The translations under genes were made by a program, and so were the position numbers. From Citrobacter sp. Marseille-Q6884 (GTDB lineage: Bacteria; Pseudomonadota; Gammaproteobacteria; Enterobacterales; Enterobacteriaceae): a DNA stretch of 64,000 bases. The DNA lies in NCBI RefSeq assembly GCF_945906775.1, contig NZ_CAMDRE010000001.1, forward strand, positions 930,001 through 994,000, read 5' to 3'. Below the pieces are notes generated by a model. It worked only from the letters and a program-made list of their open reading frames with translations, was not told the origin of the DNA and did not search any database. This document shows positions 17,522 through 25,593 of this stretch, in pieces (the stretch's first letter is position 1; each line of letters begins with the position of its first letter).

Positions 17522-18460
17522 ATGAATAATTCTCTGGATGTCGTCACCATTGGCGAAGCGATGGCGATGTTTGTCGCCACACAAACCGGCGATCTGGCAG
17601 AGGTAGAGCCGTTTATCAAACGTGTGGCGGGCGCTGAACTCAATGTTGCTACCGGCCTTGCGCGCCTGGGCCTGAAAGTGGGTTGGGTGAGCCGCGTGGG
17701 CAACGACAGTTTTGGTCGTTTTATTCTGAAGTCGCTGGCGAAAGAAGGGATTGATGCGCAGGGAGTCACCCTGGACGGGCGTTACGCTACGGGTTTTCAG
17801 CTCAAATCTAAAACCGAAAATGGAACCGATCCCATTGTGGAGTATTTCCGTAAAGGTTCCGCGGCAAGCCATCTCGGCATTGATGATTTCCACAACACGT
17901 ACTTCTCCAGTGCGCGCCATCTGCACCTGAGCGGCGTCGCGGCAGCGCTTTCGTCCAGCTCCTATGAACTGCTGGCTCATGCTGCCCGCACCCTGAAAGC
18001 ACAGGGCAAGACAATCTCTTTCGACCCGAACCTGCGCCCGGTGCTGTGGAACAGCGAAGCGGAAATGGTTGAGAAACTCAACCGGCTGGCATTCCAGGCT
18101 GACTGGGTTCTCCCGGGATTAAAAGAAGGCATGATTTTAACCGGGCAGCAGACACCTGAAGGTATCGCAGACTTTTACCTCCGCCACGGCGTAAAAGCCG
18201 TGATTATCAAAACCGGAGCCGATGGCGCCTGGTATCAAACCGCTAACGGCGAACACGGAAACGTCGCACCGGTGAAAGTGGACAACGTGGTCGATACGGT
18301 CGGCGCAGGGGATGGCTTTGCCGTGGGCGTCATCAGCGCCCTTCTGGAGGGACGCACGATGCATCAGGCCGTAATCCGAGGCAACAAAATAGGCGCACTG
18401 GCCATTCAGGTTCAGGGCGACAGCGAAGGATTACCCACACGTGAACAATTAGGGGATTAA
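17522..18460 (+). CDS. PfkB-family sugar-acid kinase (2-ketogluconokinase or KDG kinase)
   Basis: A 312-residue ribokinase/PfkB-family kinase. The first signature is in GAELNVATGLARLGLKVG (~residues 35-52). The second, with the catalytic aspartate, is DTVGAGDGFAVGV (~residues 258-270). Automatic annotation would say 2-dehydro-3-deoxygluconokinase (KdgK). The neighbours, a KguE-like protein, a sugar-acid permease and a 2-ketoaldonate reductase, with no KDPG aldolase, favour 2-ketogluconate 6-kinase (KguK). Sequence alone does not separate these. The TAAGGT just before its ATG joins it to the previous gene, so translational coupling is likely. Confidence 0.75.
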   Translation: MNNSLDVVTIGEAMAMFVATQTGDLAEVEPFIKRVAGAELNVATGLARLGLKVGWVSRVGNDSFGRFILKSLAKEGIDAQGVTLDGRYATGFQLKSKTENGTDPIVEYFRKGSAASHLGIDDFHNTYFSSARHLHLSGVAAALSSSSYELLAHAARTLKAQGKTISFDPNLRPVLWNSEAEMVEKLNRLAFQADWVLPGLKEGMILTGQQTPEGIADFYLRHGVKAVIIKTGADGAWYQTANGEHGNVAPVKVDNVVDTVGAGDGFAVGVISALLEGRTMHQAVIRGNKIGALAIQVQGDSEGLPTREQLGD

Positions 18461-18525
18461 CCCCCCAGGCCAATTCTGTACCCTACATACAGAGGCGGCG
18501 TAACAGCATAACCAGAGGGCAGTCT

Positions 18526-19812
18526 ATGAATAGCTCAACAAATGCAACAAAACGCTGGTGGTACATCATGCCGATCGTGTTTATCACGTACAGCCTGGCG
18601 TACCTTGACCGTGCGAACTTCAGTTTCGCCTCCGCAGCCGGAATCAACGAAGATCTCGGCATTACCAAAGGCATTTCCTCTCTGCTGGGCGCTTTATTCT
18701 TCCTCGGATACTTTTTCTTCCAGATCCCGGGGGCGATTTACGCCGAGCGGCGCAGCGTACGAAAACTGATTTTTATCTGCCTGATTTTATGGGGCGCCTG
18801 CGCATCATTAACCGGCATGGTTAGCAATATCCCTATGCTCGCCGCCATTCGCTTTATTCTCGGCGTTGTGGAAGCGGCTGTGATGCCTGCCATGCTGATT
18901 TATATCAGTAACTGGTTTACCAAATCAGAGCGCTCACGCGCCAACACCTTCCTGATCCTCGGTAATCCGGTCACGGTGCTGTGGATGTCCGTCGTGTCTG
19001 GTTACCTGATTCAGGCGCTTGGCTGGCGTGAAATGTTCATCATTGAGGGCTTCCCGGCCATTATCTGGGCGTTCTGCTGGTGGGTTCTGGTCAAAGACAA
19101 ACCTTCGCAGGTGGACTGGTTGTCGGAATCCGAGAAAGCCGCACTGCAAGCGCAACTGGAAAAAGAGCAGCAGGGTATTAAAGCCGTGCGTAACTACGGC
19201 GAGGCTTTCCGTTCACGTAACGTGATCCTGTTGTGCATGCAGTATTTTGCCTGGAGCATCGGCGTCTACGGTTTTGTGCTGTGGCTTCCGTCGATTATCC
19301 GTAGCGGTGGCGCAAATCTGGGTATGGTAGAGGTCGGCTGGCTTTCATCTGTGCCGTATCTGGCGGCAACGGCTGCGATGATCCTGGTGTCATGGGCTTC
19401 CGATAAACTGCAAAACCGTAAACTGTTTGTCTGGCCGCTGCTGCTGATTGCCGCTTTCGCATTTATCGGCTCCTGGGCCGTTGGCGCTAACCATTTCTGG
19501 GTTTCTTATACCCTGCTGGTAATTGCGGGTGCGGCAATGTATGCCCCTTATGGCCCCTTCTTCGCCATTATTCCTGAAATGCTGCCCCGTAATGTTGCCG
19601 GTGGCGCTATGGCGCTGATCAACAGCATGGGCGCATTAGGCTCATTCTTTGGTTCCTGGTTCGTTGGCTATCTCAACGGCGCGACCGGTAGCCCGTCTGC
19701 CTCGTACATTTTTATGGGAGTGGCGCTTTTTGTCTCAGTATGGCTAACTCTGATTGTCAGACCAAGTCCTGCGAATAATCAGCAACTTCCTACTGGCGCG
19801 CGCCACGCTTAA
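18526..19812 (+). CDS. MFS sugar-acid permease (ACS family, KguT-like)
   Basis: A 428-residue, twelve-helix major-facilitator protein of the anion:cation symporter branch. The N-terminal motif YLDRANFSFAS (~residues 26-36) is the hallmark of that branch, which includes galactonate, glucarate and 2-ketogluconate carriers. The loop PGAIYAERRSVRKL follows helix 2. It probably imports the sugar acid used by the operon by proton symport. It is separated from the kinase by 65 bp and from ghrB by 22 bp, on the same strand. Confidence 0.8.
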   Translation: MNSSTNATKRWWYIMPIVFITYSLAYLDRANFSFASAAGINEDLGITKGISSLLGALFFLGYFFFQIPGAIYAERRSVRKLIFICLILWGACASLTGMVSNIPMLAAIRFILGVVEAAVMPAMLIYISNWFTKSERSRANTFLILGNPVTVLWMSVVSGYLIQALGWREMFIIEGFPAIIWAFCWWVLVKDKPSQVDWLSESEKAALQAQLEKEQQGIKAVRNYGEAFRSRNVILLCMQYFAWSIGVYGFVLWLPSIIRSGGANLGMVEVGWLSSVPYLAATAAMILVSWASDKLQNRKLFVWPLLLIAAFAFIGSWAVGANHFWVSYTLLVIAGAAMYAPYGPFFAIIPEMLPRNVAGGAMALINSMGALGSFFGSWFVGYLNGATGSPSASYIFMGVALFVSVWLTLIVRPSPANNQQLPTGARHA

Positions 19813-19834
19813 ACATTCACTTACGGAGATTCAA

Positions 19835-20809
19835 ATGAAGCCGTCCATTATTCTCTACAAAGCGTTACCTGACGATTTACTGCATCGCCTGGAAGAGCAT
19901 TTCACTGTGACTCAGGTGCCTAATTTGCGCCCGGAAACAGTCGCACAGCATGCGCAGGCCTTCGCCAGCGCGGAAGGTCTGTTGGGTTCAAGCGAAGCCG
20001 TCAATACCGCCCTGCTGGAGAAAATGCCGAACCTGCGCGCGACATCAACCATCTCCGTAGGCTATGACAATTTCGACGTCGATGCGCTCAATGCGCGCAA
20101 AGTACTACTGATGCACACACCAACCGTACTGACAGAAACCGTCGCTGATACGGTAATGGCGCTGGTACTGAGCACGGCGCGCCGCGTGGTGGAAGTGGCT
20201 GAGCGCGTGAAAATCGGGGAATGGACCAGCAGTATCGGACCGGACTGGTTTGGGACGGATGTGCACCACAAAACGCTGGGGATTGTCGGAATGGGCCGCA
20301 TTGGTCTGGCTCTGGCACAACGTGCGCATTTCGGCTTTAACATGCCGATTCTCTACAACGCGCGCCGCCAGCATAAAGAGGCAGAAGACCGTTTTAATGC
20401 GCGTTACTGCGATCTGGACACGCTGTTGCAAGAATCTGATTTTGTCTGTCTGATTCTGCCGTTAACCGAAGAGACTCACCACCTGTTTAGTACCGAGCAG
20501 TTTGCCAAAATGAAGTCCTCCGCCATTTTCATTAACGCCGGACGTGGCCCGGTCGTGGATGAATCCGCGCTGATTGCTGCACTGCAAAAAGGGGAAATTC
20601 ACGCGGCAGGCCTGGATGTCTTTGAGCAGGAACCTCTGCCCGTAGACTCGCCGCTGCTGTCGCTGCCAAACGTGGTTGCCGTACCACATATTGGTTCAGC
20701 CACGCATGAAACCCGCTATAACATGGCGGCCTGTGCGGTTGATAACTTGATCGATGCGCTACAAGGAAAAGTCGAGAAGAACTGCGTGAACCCGCAGGTC
20801 GCGGGATAA
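19835..20809 (+). CDS. ghrB: Glyoxylate/hydroxypyruvate/2-ketogluconate reductase GhrB
   Basis: NAD(P)H-dependent D-2-hydroxyacid dehydrogenase, 324 residues from ATG 19835 (MKPSIILYKAL), clearly orthologous to E. coli GhrB (YiaE/TkrA). The Rossmann motif is GIVGMGRIG (~150-158). The catalytic arginine lies in NAGRGP (~235) and the catalytic histidine in VPHIGSAT (~285). E. coli GhrB reduces glyoxylate, hydroxypyruvate and 2-keto-D-gluconate. In Pseudomonas the equivalent fourth structural gene, kguD, reduces 2-keto-6-phosphogluconate to 6-phosphogluconate. The position here, last gene of the sugar-acid operon 22 bp after the permease, suggests this job. The operon ends at the terminator 8 bp beyond. 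Confidence 0.93.
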   Translation: MKPSIILYKALPDDLLHRLEEHFTVTQVPNLRPETVAQHAQAFASAEGLLGSSEAVNTALLEKMPNLRATSTISVGYDNFDVDALNARKVLLMHTPTVLTETVADTVMALVLSTARRVVEVAERVKIGEWTSSIGPDWFGTDVHHKTLGIVGMGRIGLALAQRAHFGFNMPILYNARRQHKEAEDRFNARYCDLDTLLQESDFVCLILPLTEETHHLFSTEQFAKMKSSAIFINAGRGPVVDESALIAALQKGEIHAAGLDVFEQEPLPVDSPLLSLPNVVAVPHIGSATHETRYNMAACAVDNLIDALQGKVEKNCVNPQVAG

Positions 20810-20817
20810 GCGAAAAG

Positions 20818-20844
20818 AAAAGAGGCGAATCACTCGCCTCTTTT
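20818..20844. terminator. Bidirectional terminator between ghrB and yiaF
   Basis: A perfect 11-bp stem AAAAGAGGCGA / TCGCCTCTTTT (20818-20828, 20834-20844). It has As before and Ts after, and lies between two convergent genes. Confidence 0.92.
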
Positions 20845-20849
20845 GATTT

Positions 20850-21560
20850 TTACTGGGCTGCGTTCACCGCAGCAGTCCAGGCCTGGTTAAATGCCTGGTG
20901 CTGAGAAGCCAGCGGGCCAATCAGCGTGTTGTACTGACTTGCCTGTTGTGATGTTGGGAACTGGATACCGTTCGCCACAAAGCTCACCTGCGTATCCTGC
21001 TGCGCCACAAAATCACCCACCTGTACCAACTGCTGCGTAAAGATTTGCGCGGCTGGAATCAGCGGCTGTAATGCCTCTGCCGGTGCGGTCACGACTTTGC
21101 TGTAAACCTGATCAAAGACCGGCTTCAGATCATCGCTCTGCTTCAGCGCACCGTGTGCGGCGTCTGCCTGCAGCTTCGCGTTCTGCAACTGCTGGCCTAA
21201 CACGCCCAGCGCACCATTTGCCTGACGCAGCGGTTCGCGCTGAGTCACATAATCCTGCGGAACGCGGATTGCATTTACGCTATCAACAACCGGACGCAGA
21301 CCAGAGTCCATCGCCTGATTCACCTGCTGTGAATAGCCGTAAAGAATCGCGTAATCGGACACAAACGGGCCAAACTGTTTTTTCTGATCGGCAGTCAGCG
21401 TAGGTAAACGCTCACCGCTACGCATTGCAGTATTCTGCAGAAAATCGATGAAGGCTTTACGCTGATCGCCTTCTTTATCAAAACACCCGCTCAGGCCAAC
21501 TACCATTAAGAGCGCCAAAACAGGCGCAAACCAGCGAGAGCAGGACTTACCTGTCGCCAT
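20850..21560 (-). CDS. yiaF: Lipoprotein YiaF (DUF3053)
   Basis: A 236-residue lipoprotein from ATG 21560-21558, with AAAGGAG just upstream. The signal peptide ends in the lipobox LSGC (Cys ~26 in VGLSGCFDKEGDQ); aspartate is not at +2. The mature part is alpha-helical with many glutamines and no known catalytic motif. It belongs to the DUF3053 family, whose function is unknown. A longer frame from 21620 adds 20 residues ahead of a normal signal peptide and is rejected. It is transcribed divergently from yiaG. Confidence 0.9.
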   Translation of the reverse strand: MATGKSCSRWFAPVLALLMVVGLSGCFDKEGDQRKAFIDFLQNTAMRSGERLPTLTADQKKQFGPFVSDYAILYGYSQQVNQAMDSGLRPVVDSVNAIRVPQDYVTQREPLRQANGALGVLGQQLQNAKLQADAAHGALKQSDDLKPVFDQVYSKVVTAPAEALQPLIPAAQIFTQQLVQVGDFVAQQDTQVSFVANGIQFPTSQQASQYNTLIGPLASQHQAFNQAWTAAVNAAQ

Positions 21561-21939
21561 TTTAATACTCCTTTCACCCAAAAATGCGCACAACGACACC
21601 CGCGTGCCTGACGATGACAAGGATAGTCCAGGTCAGCCCCGCAAGATACCCTTTCCGCGTAATCTTGTGGGGGAAAATAACCGTTTCTGCCGACCTCTGT
21701 TTCGCGAAACAATGTACCGTTCACTGAGCAGCGTAATAATTTAGTCATCTTTACAATTGCGCGGGGTAGATCGGAGATCCCGACCGTTATCAGATCGTTA
21801 GCACGCGAAAGATTCCCTCCCGCGATCCGCTGAAACGACAACCTTACCCAAAACCCACGTCCGGCTTTATTTTTTACGACTATTCTTAATGAGCTTCGAT
21901 GAAATTGACGATCCTGCTGTGTGATTTTAGGAGTTCTCA
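21561..21939. other. Divergent yiaF-yiaG spacer with a long hairpin
   Basis: A 379-bp gene-free stretch holding both promoters. An 11-bp stem (21637-21647 with 21662-21672, one G-T pair) has a 14-base loop and no T-run. TTTCGCGAAA at 21706-21715 is a second palindrome. I cannot assign a regulator. Confidence 0.5.
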
Positions 21940-22230
21940 ATGGAATACAAAGATCCTATGTTTGAACTGCTGAGCAATCTGGAACAGATTGTTTTTAAAG
22001 ATGTATCGCAGACGGTTACCCTGTCGCAGAAAACCAACCCCTTTACCGAATTTGAACAGCTACGACGGGGGACAGGTTTAAAAACAGATGATTTTGCCCG
22101 CGTGATGGGCGTGACGGTCGCAATGGTTCATGAGTGGGAGTCTAAACGCGTGAAGCCTTCTACTACCGAATTGAAATTGATGCGCCTGATTCAGGCAGAT
22201 CCAAGATTAAGTAAACAATTGATGGATTAA
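21940..22230 (+). CDS. yiaG: HTH-type transcriptional regulator YiaG
   Basis: A 96-residue small DNA-binding protein with a Cro/C1-type (XRE) helix-turn-helix in the C-terminal half (LKTDDFARVMGVTVAMVHEW, ~residues 48-67). The family is also seen as the antitoxin half of HigBA-like pairs, but no toxin gene lies beside it. ATG at 21940 follows a TAGGAG ribosome-binding site. It sits directly upstream of the cspA promoter region. Targets are unknown. Confidence 0.9.
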   Translation: MEYKDPMFELLSNLEQIVFKDVSQTVTLSQKTNPFTEFEQLRRGTGLKTDDFARVMGVTVAMVHEWESKRVKPSTTELKLMRLIQADPRLSKQLMD

Positions 22231-22253
22231 CCTTTTTTTAAAATTTAGCTTAA

Positions 22254-22278
22254 GAACGGTCCTGCTGAAGGACCGTTC
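22254..22278 (+). terminator. Hairpin after yiaG
   Basis: GAACGGTCC (22254-22262) pairs perfectly with GGACCGTTC (22270-22278). The tail is C-rich rather than T-rich, so it is a weak or Rho-assisted terminator at best. Confidence 0.55.
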
Positions 22279-22314
22279 CATTCCCCCCTCCTTCCACAAA
22301 ACAGAAAATAGTAG

Positions 22315-22350
22315 TTGCATCCACATGCGTAAAATGAGTTAATGCCCTCA
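22315..22350 (+). promoter_or_regulatory. cspA promoter
   Basis: TTGCAT (22315-22320) and TTAATG (22339-22344) with an 18-bp spacer, ahead of ACGGTTTGACG, where E. coli cspA transcription starts. Confidence 0.75.
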
Positions 22351-22511
22351 ACGGTTTGACGTACAGACCATTACAGCAGTTTAGTAAGGCAAGTCCCTTC
22401 AAGAGTTATCGTTGATACCCTTCGTAGTGAGCATTTCCTTTACTGTTAAAAAATCTGTAAAGCACGCCATATCGCCGAAAGGCACACTTATTTTTTAAAA
22501 GGTAATACACT
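22351..22511 (+). promoter_or_regulatory. cspA 5' leader RNA (cold-responsive thermosensor)
   Basis: A 161-nt leader nearly identical to E. coli. It holds the cold box TGACGTACAGA at 22357-22367. It ends with the upstream box and AAGGTAATACACT ribosome-binding region ahead of the ATG. In E. coli this leader refolds on cooling into a form that is stable and well translated. Confidence 0.88.
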
Positions 22512-22724
22512 ATGTCCGGTAAAATGACTGGTATCGTAAAATGGTTCAACGCTGACAAAGGCTTCGGCTTCATCACTCCTGACGATGGCTCTAAAGACGT
22601 GTTCGTACACTTCTCTGCTATCCAGAACGATGGCTACAAATCCCTGGACGAAGGTCAGAAAGTTTCCTTCACCATCGAAAGCGGCGCTAAAGGCCCGGCA
22701 GCTGGCAACGTAACCAGCCTGTAA
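22512..22724 (+). CDS. cspA: Major cold-shock protein CspA
   Basis: A 70-residue OB-fold RNA chaperone that melts secondary structure in mRNA after cold shock. As far as I can recall it is identical to E. coli CspA. RNP1 (KGFGFI, ~residues 16-21) and RNP2 (VFVHF, ~30-34) are intact. The long leader upstream and the strong terminator downstream mark it as a highly expressed single-gene unit. Confidence 0.98.
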
Positions 22725-22747
22725 GCTTAAAAAACTCAGAATTCAAG

Positions 22748-22776
22748 ATCCCTGCCAAACGGCGGGGATTTTTTTT
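22748..22776 (+). terminator. cspA terminator
   Basis: Stem ATCCCTGCC (22748-22756) with GGCGGGGAT (22761-22769), one G-T pair, 4-base loop, followed by eight Ts. Confidence 0.92.
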
Positions 22777-22842
22777 ATTTGTACTTTGATATCCCCCTAC
22801 CACTACATACCGCTTCTTTGCATTACTTTACCCACAACACCT

Positions 22843-22873
22843 TTGACCTTTCCCTAAGGGCAGGCTTTATAGT
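22843..22873 (+). promoter_or_regulatory. CueR-type promoter of cueP
   Basis: TTGACC (22843-22848) and TATAGT (22868-22873) are separated by 19 bp, the over-long spacer of MerR-family-activated promoters. The spacer holds an imperfect dyad beginning ACCTTTCCC. Salmonella cueP is known to be activated by CueR in response to copper. Confidence 0.75.
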
Positions 22874-22915
22874 GTGGCGGCAAATATCCCACAATTTTCA
22901 CAAGGAATTGAAGCT

Positions 22916-23455
22916 ATGTCGAAATCCTCACTCCTGCTATTTTTGGGTTTGCTCACCACCGGTAGTCTCTTTGCAGCAACCCCGGAAGCCTCTTTTCTGG
23001 CCGAACATGGGCTTAGCGGCAAATCCGTCGAACAAATAGTCGATACCATCGACCAGTCGCCACAGAGTCGCCCGCTGCCTTACTCAGCGTCCATCACCAG
23101 CACCGAGCTGAAACTCTCTTCCGGCGATCAGACTTATACCCTGCCGCTCGGCGATAAATTCTATCTGTCATTCGCTCCTTACGAATGGCAAACCCACCCT
23201 TGCTTTAACCACAGCCTCTCTGGCTGCCGGGGTGAAATGCCTGAGAAGACCTTCGATGTCAAAGTCACGGATAATAAGGGCGACGTGGTCATTCAAAAAG
23301 AGATGAAAAGCTACCGTAACGGCTTTATAGGCGTATGGTTGCCTCGCAATATGGAAGGCACAATCGAAGTGAGCTACAACGGTAAAACCGCCGTACATGC
23401 CATTAAAACGATGAATGACAGCCAGACCTGCCTGACAGAATTGCAGTTACGCTAA
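22916..23455 (+). CDS. cueP: Periplasmic copper-binding protein CueP
   Basis: A 179-residue periplasmic protein from ATG 22916, preceded by AAGGAATTGAAGCT. A Sec signal peptide covers residues 1-19 (LLTTGSLFA, cleavage before ATPEAS). The copper-binding cysteines are in HPCFNHSLSGC (~residues 100-110) and near the C-terminus in SQTCLTELQLR. In Salmonella CueP binds much of the periplasmic copper, helps supply SodCII and replaces the Cus system; it lies in the same place, next to cspA and glyS. The MerR-type promoter upstream fits CueR control. E. coli K-12 lacks the gene at this site. Confidence 0.9.
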   Translation: MSKSSLLLFLGLLTTGSLFAATPEASFLAEHGLSGKSVEQIVDTIDQSPQSRPLPYSASITSTELKLSSGDQTYTLPLGDKFYLSFAPYEWQTHPCFNHSLSGCRGEMPEKTFDVKVTDNKGDVVIQKEMKSYRNGFIGVWLPRNMEGTIEVSYNGKTAVHAIKTMNDSQTCLTELQLR

Positions 23456-23470
23456 ACGCCAGATATAAAA

Positions 23471-23496
23471 AAACCTGCCAGATGGCTGGCAGGTTT
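23471..23496. terminator. Bidirectional terminator between cueP and glyS
   Basis: An 11-bp perfect stem AAACCTGCCAG / CTGGCAGGTTT (23471-23481, 23486-23496) with A-run before and T-run after, between convergent genes. Confidence 0.93.
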
Positions 23497-23514
23497 TTGC
23501 TCCCGGTGTAACCG

Positions 23515-25584
23515 TTACTGCAGCAGCGAAATGTCCGCTACGCGCAGGAACAGCTCACGCAGTTTTTCGAGCATAGAGAGACGGTTAATACGCAGGTCTT
23601 TATCCTCAACGTTCACCATCACTTTCTCGAAGAATGCATCGACAGGCTCACGCAGCTCAGCCAGCTCAACCAGCGCTTCCTGGTAGCGGCCTTCAGCGAA
23701 GAACGGCTCCAGCTTGTCACGCAGCACCACAACCTGCATCGCCAGCTTGATTTCTTCCGGCTCCTTCAGCGTTGCCGCATTCACTCGATCATTCAGCTTC
23801 TCTTCTGACTTCGCCAGAATATTCGATACACGCTTGTTCGCGGCAGCCAGCGCAGAGGCGGCTTCCAGCGTACGGAAGTGCGAAACCGCCTTCATACGCG
23901 CATCGAAATCAGCCGGACGGGTCGGACGACGCGCCAGTACCGCCTGAATGGTGTCAACGGTGTAACCTTCGTCCTGATACCAGGCACGGAAGCGACCCAG
24001 CATAAAGTCGATAACGTCATCAACCACGTTGGTATTCGTCAGCTTATCACCGTACAGACGCACCGCTTCTTCGGTCAGCGTTTGCAGATCGAGGTTCAGG
24101 TTCTTCTCAACGATAATGCGCAGCACGCCCAGCGCGGCACGACGCAGCGCAAACGGGTCTTTATCGCCTTTCGGATGCTGACCAATACCGAAGATACCCG
24201 CCAGGGTGTCCATCTTGTCGGCAATCGCAACGGCACAGGCAACCGGGTTGGACGGCAGGTCATCACCCGCGAAACGCGGTTGGTACTGCTCGTTCAGCGC
24301 CACAGCTACGTCTTCCGCTTCGCCATCATGGCGGGCGTAGTGCATGCCCATCACGCCCTGAGTGTCGGTGAACTCGAAGACCATATTGGTCATCAGGTCG
24401 CACTTGGACAGCAGACCCGCGCGGGTTGCGTGGTTTACATCAGCGCCAATTTGTTCGGCAATCCAGCCCGCCAGTGCCTGAATACGGTCGGTCTTGTCGC
24501 GCAGGGTACCCAGCTGTTGCTGGAACAGCACGGTTTGCAGACGCGGCAGATTATCTTCCAGACGTTTTTTGCGGTCGGTATTGAAGAAGAATTCAGCATC
24601 CGCCAGACGCGGACGAACCACCTTCTCGTTACCGGAGATGATTTGCTGCGGATCTTTGGATTCGATGTTAGCGACGAAGATAAAGTTCGGCAGCAGTTTG
24701 CCGTCAGCCGCATAAACCGGGAAGTACTTCTGGTCACCTTTCATGGTGTGAACCAGCGCTTCAGACGGCACGGCGAGGAATTTTTCTTCGAATTTCGCCG
24801 TCAGAACGACCGGCCATTCCACCAGCGAAGTCACTTCTTCCAGCAGGCTTTCGCTCAGATCAGCGTTACCGCCAATCTTACGCGCCGCTTCTTCGGCATC
24901 CGCTTTAATCTTCGCTTTACGCTCGGCGTAGTCCGCGATGACTTTGCCGCGCTCACGCAGAATTTCTGGATACTGATCGGCATTGTCGATGGTCATTTCC
25001 GGCTCGCCCATAAAGCGATGGCCGCGAATCACGCGATCGGACTGAATACCCAGAATCGTTGCCGGAATCACTTTGTCGCCCAGCAGCAGAGTCACGGTGT
25101 GGACCGGACGCACGAAGTGCACGTCGCTTGCTCCCCAGCGCATCAGTTTCGGGATCGGCAGTTTTGCCAGCGACGTTGCGACCATGTTCGGCACTAACGC
25201 TTCGGTGCTTTCGCCCTTCACATGTGCACGATACAGCAACCATTCGCCTTTATCGGTGGTCAGACGCTCGGCCTGATCTACGGTAATCCCGCAGCCGCGC
25301 GCCCAACCTTCTGCCGCTTTGCTCGGTTTCCCTTCAGCGTCGAACGCCTGGGCGATAGCCGGGCCGCGTTTTTCAACTTCGCGGTCAGCCTGGGATTCAG
25401 CCAGATTAGCGACTTTCAGCGCCAGACGACGCGGAGCGGCAAACCACTCGACATTGCCGTGTGCGAGGCCAGCGTTATCCAGCTCCGCGGTAAAGTTCGC
25501 AGCAAAGGACTCAGCCAGGCTGCGCAGTGCTTTTGGTGGCAGCTCTTCAGTGCCGATTTCCACCAGAAAAGTTTTCTCAGACAT
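23515..25584 (-). CDS. glyS: Glycine-tRNA ligase beta subunit
   Basis: The 689-residue beta chain of the bacterial alpha2beta2 glycyl-tRNA synthetase; it binds and positions tRNA-Gly, including through its C-terminal anticodon-binding region. The N-terminus MSEKTFLVEIGTEELPPKAL and the HD-like domain (residues ~330-500) are as in E. coli. Essential. ATG at 25584 lies 9 bp after the end of glyQ; the two chains are made from one transcript. Confidence 0.98.
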   Translation of the reverse strand: MSEKTFLVEIGTEELPPKALRSLAESFAANFTAELDNAGLAHGNVEWFAAPRRLALKVANLAESQADREVEKRGPAIAQAFDAEGKPSKAAEGWARGCGITVDQAERLTTDKGEWLLYRAHVKGESTEALVPNMVATSLAKLPIPKLMRWGASDVHFVRPVHTVTLLLGDKVIPATILGIQSDRVIRGHRFMGEPEMTIDNADQYPEILRERGKVIADYAERKAKIKADAEEAARKIGGNADLSESLLEEVTSLVEWPVVLTAKFEEKFLAVPSEALVHTMKGDQKYFPVYAADGKLLPNFIFVANIESKDPQQIISGNEKVVRPRLADAEFFFNTDRKKRLEDNLPRLQTVLFQQQLGTLRDKTDRIQALAGWIAEQIGADVNHATRAGLLSKCDLMTNMVFEFTDTQGVMGMHYARHDGEAEDVAVALNEQYQPRFAGDDLPSNPVACAVAIADKMDTLAGIFGIGQHPKGDKDPFALRRAALGVLRIIVEKNLNLDLQTLTEEAVRLYGDKLTNTNVVDDVIDFMLGRFRAWYQDEGYTVDTIQAVLARRPTRPADFDARMKAVSHFRTLEAASALAAANKRVSNILAKSEEKLNDRVNAATLKEPEEIKLAMQVVVLRDKLEPFFAEGRYQEALVELAELREPVDAFFEKVMVNVEDKDLRINRLSMLEKLRELFLRVADISLLQ

Positions 25585-25593
25585 GGCCGCCTC

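Noticed and set aside
16769..18460. A new carbohydrate or defence island
   Set aside because: Base composition and gene style match the chromosome, no integrase or transposase is near, and a known pathway explains the genes.
21940..22230. yiaG as the antitoxin of a toxin-antitoxin pair
   Set aside because: The HTH resembles HigA-type antitoxins, but no small toxin gene lies on either side.
23878..25197. 439-codon open frame opposite glyS
   Set aside because: Antisense shadow of glyS; low-complexity Arg/His-rich translation, no start signal.
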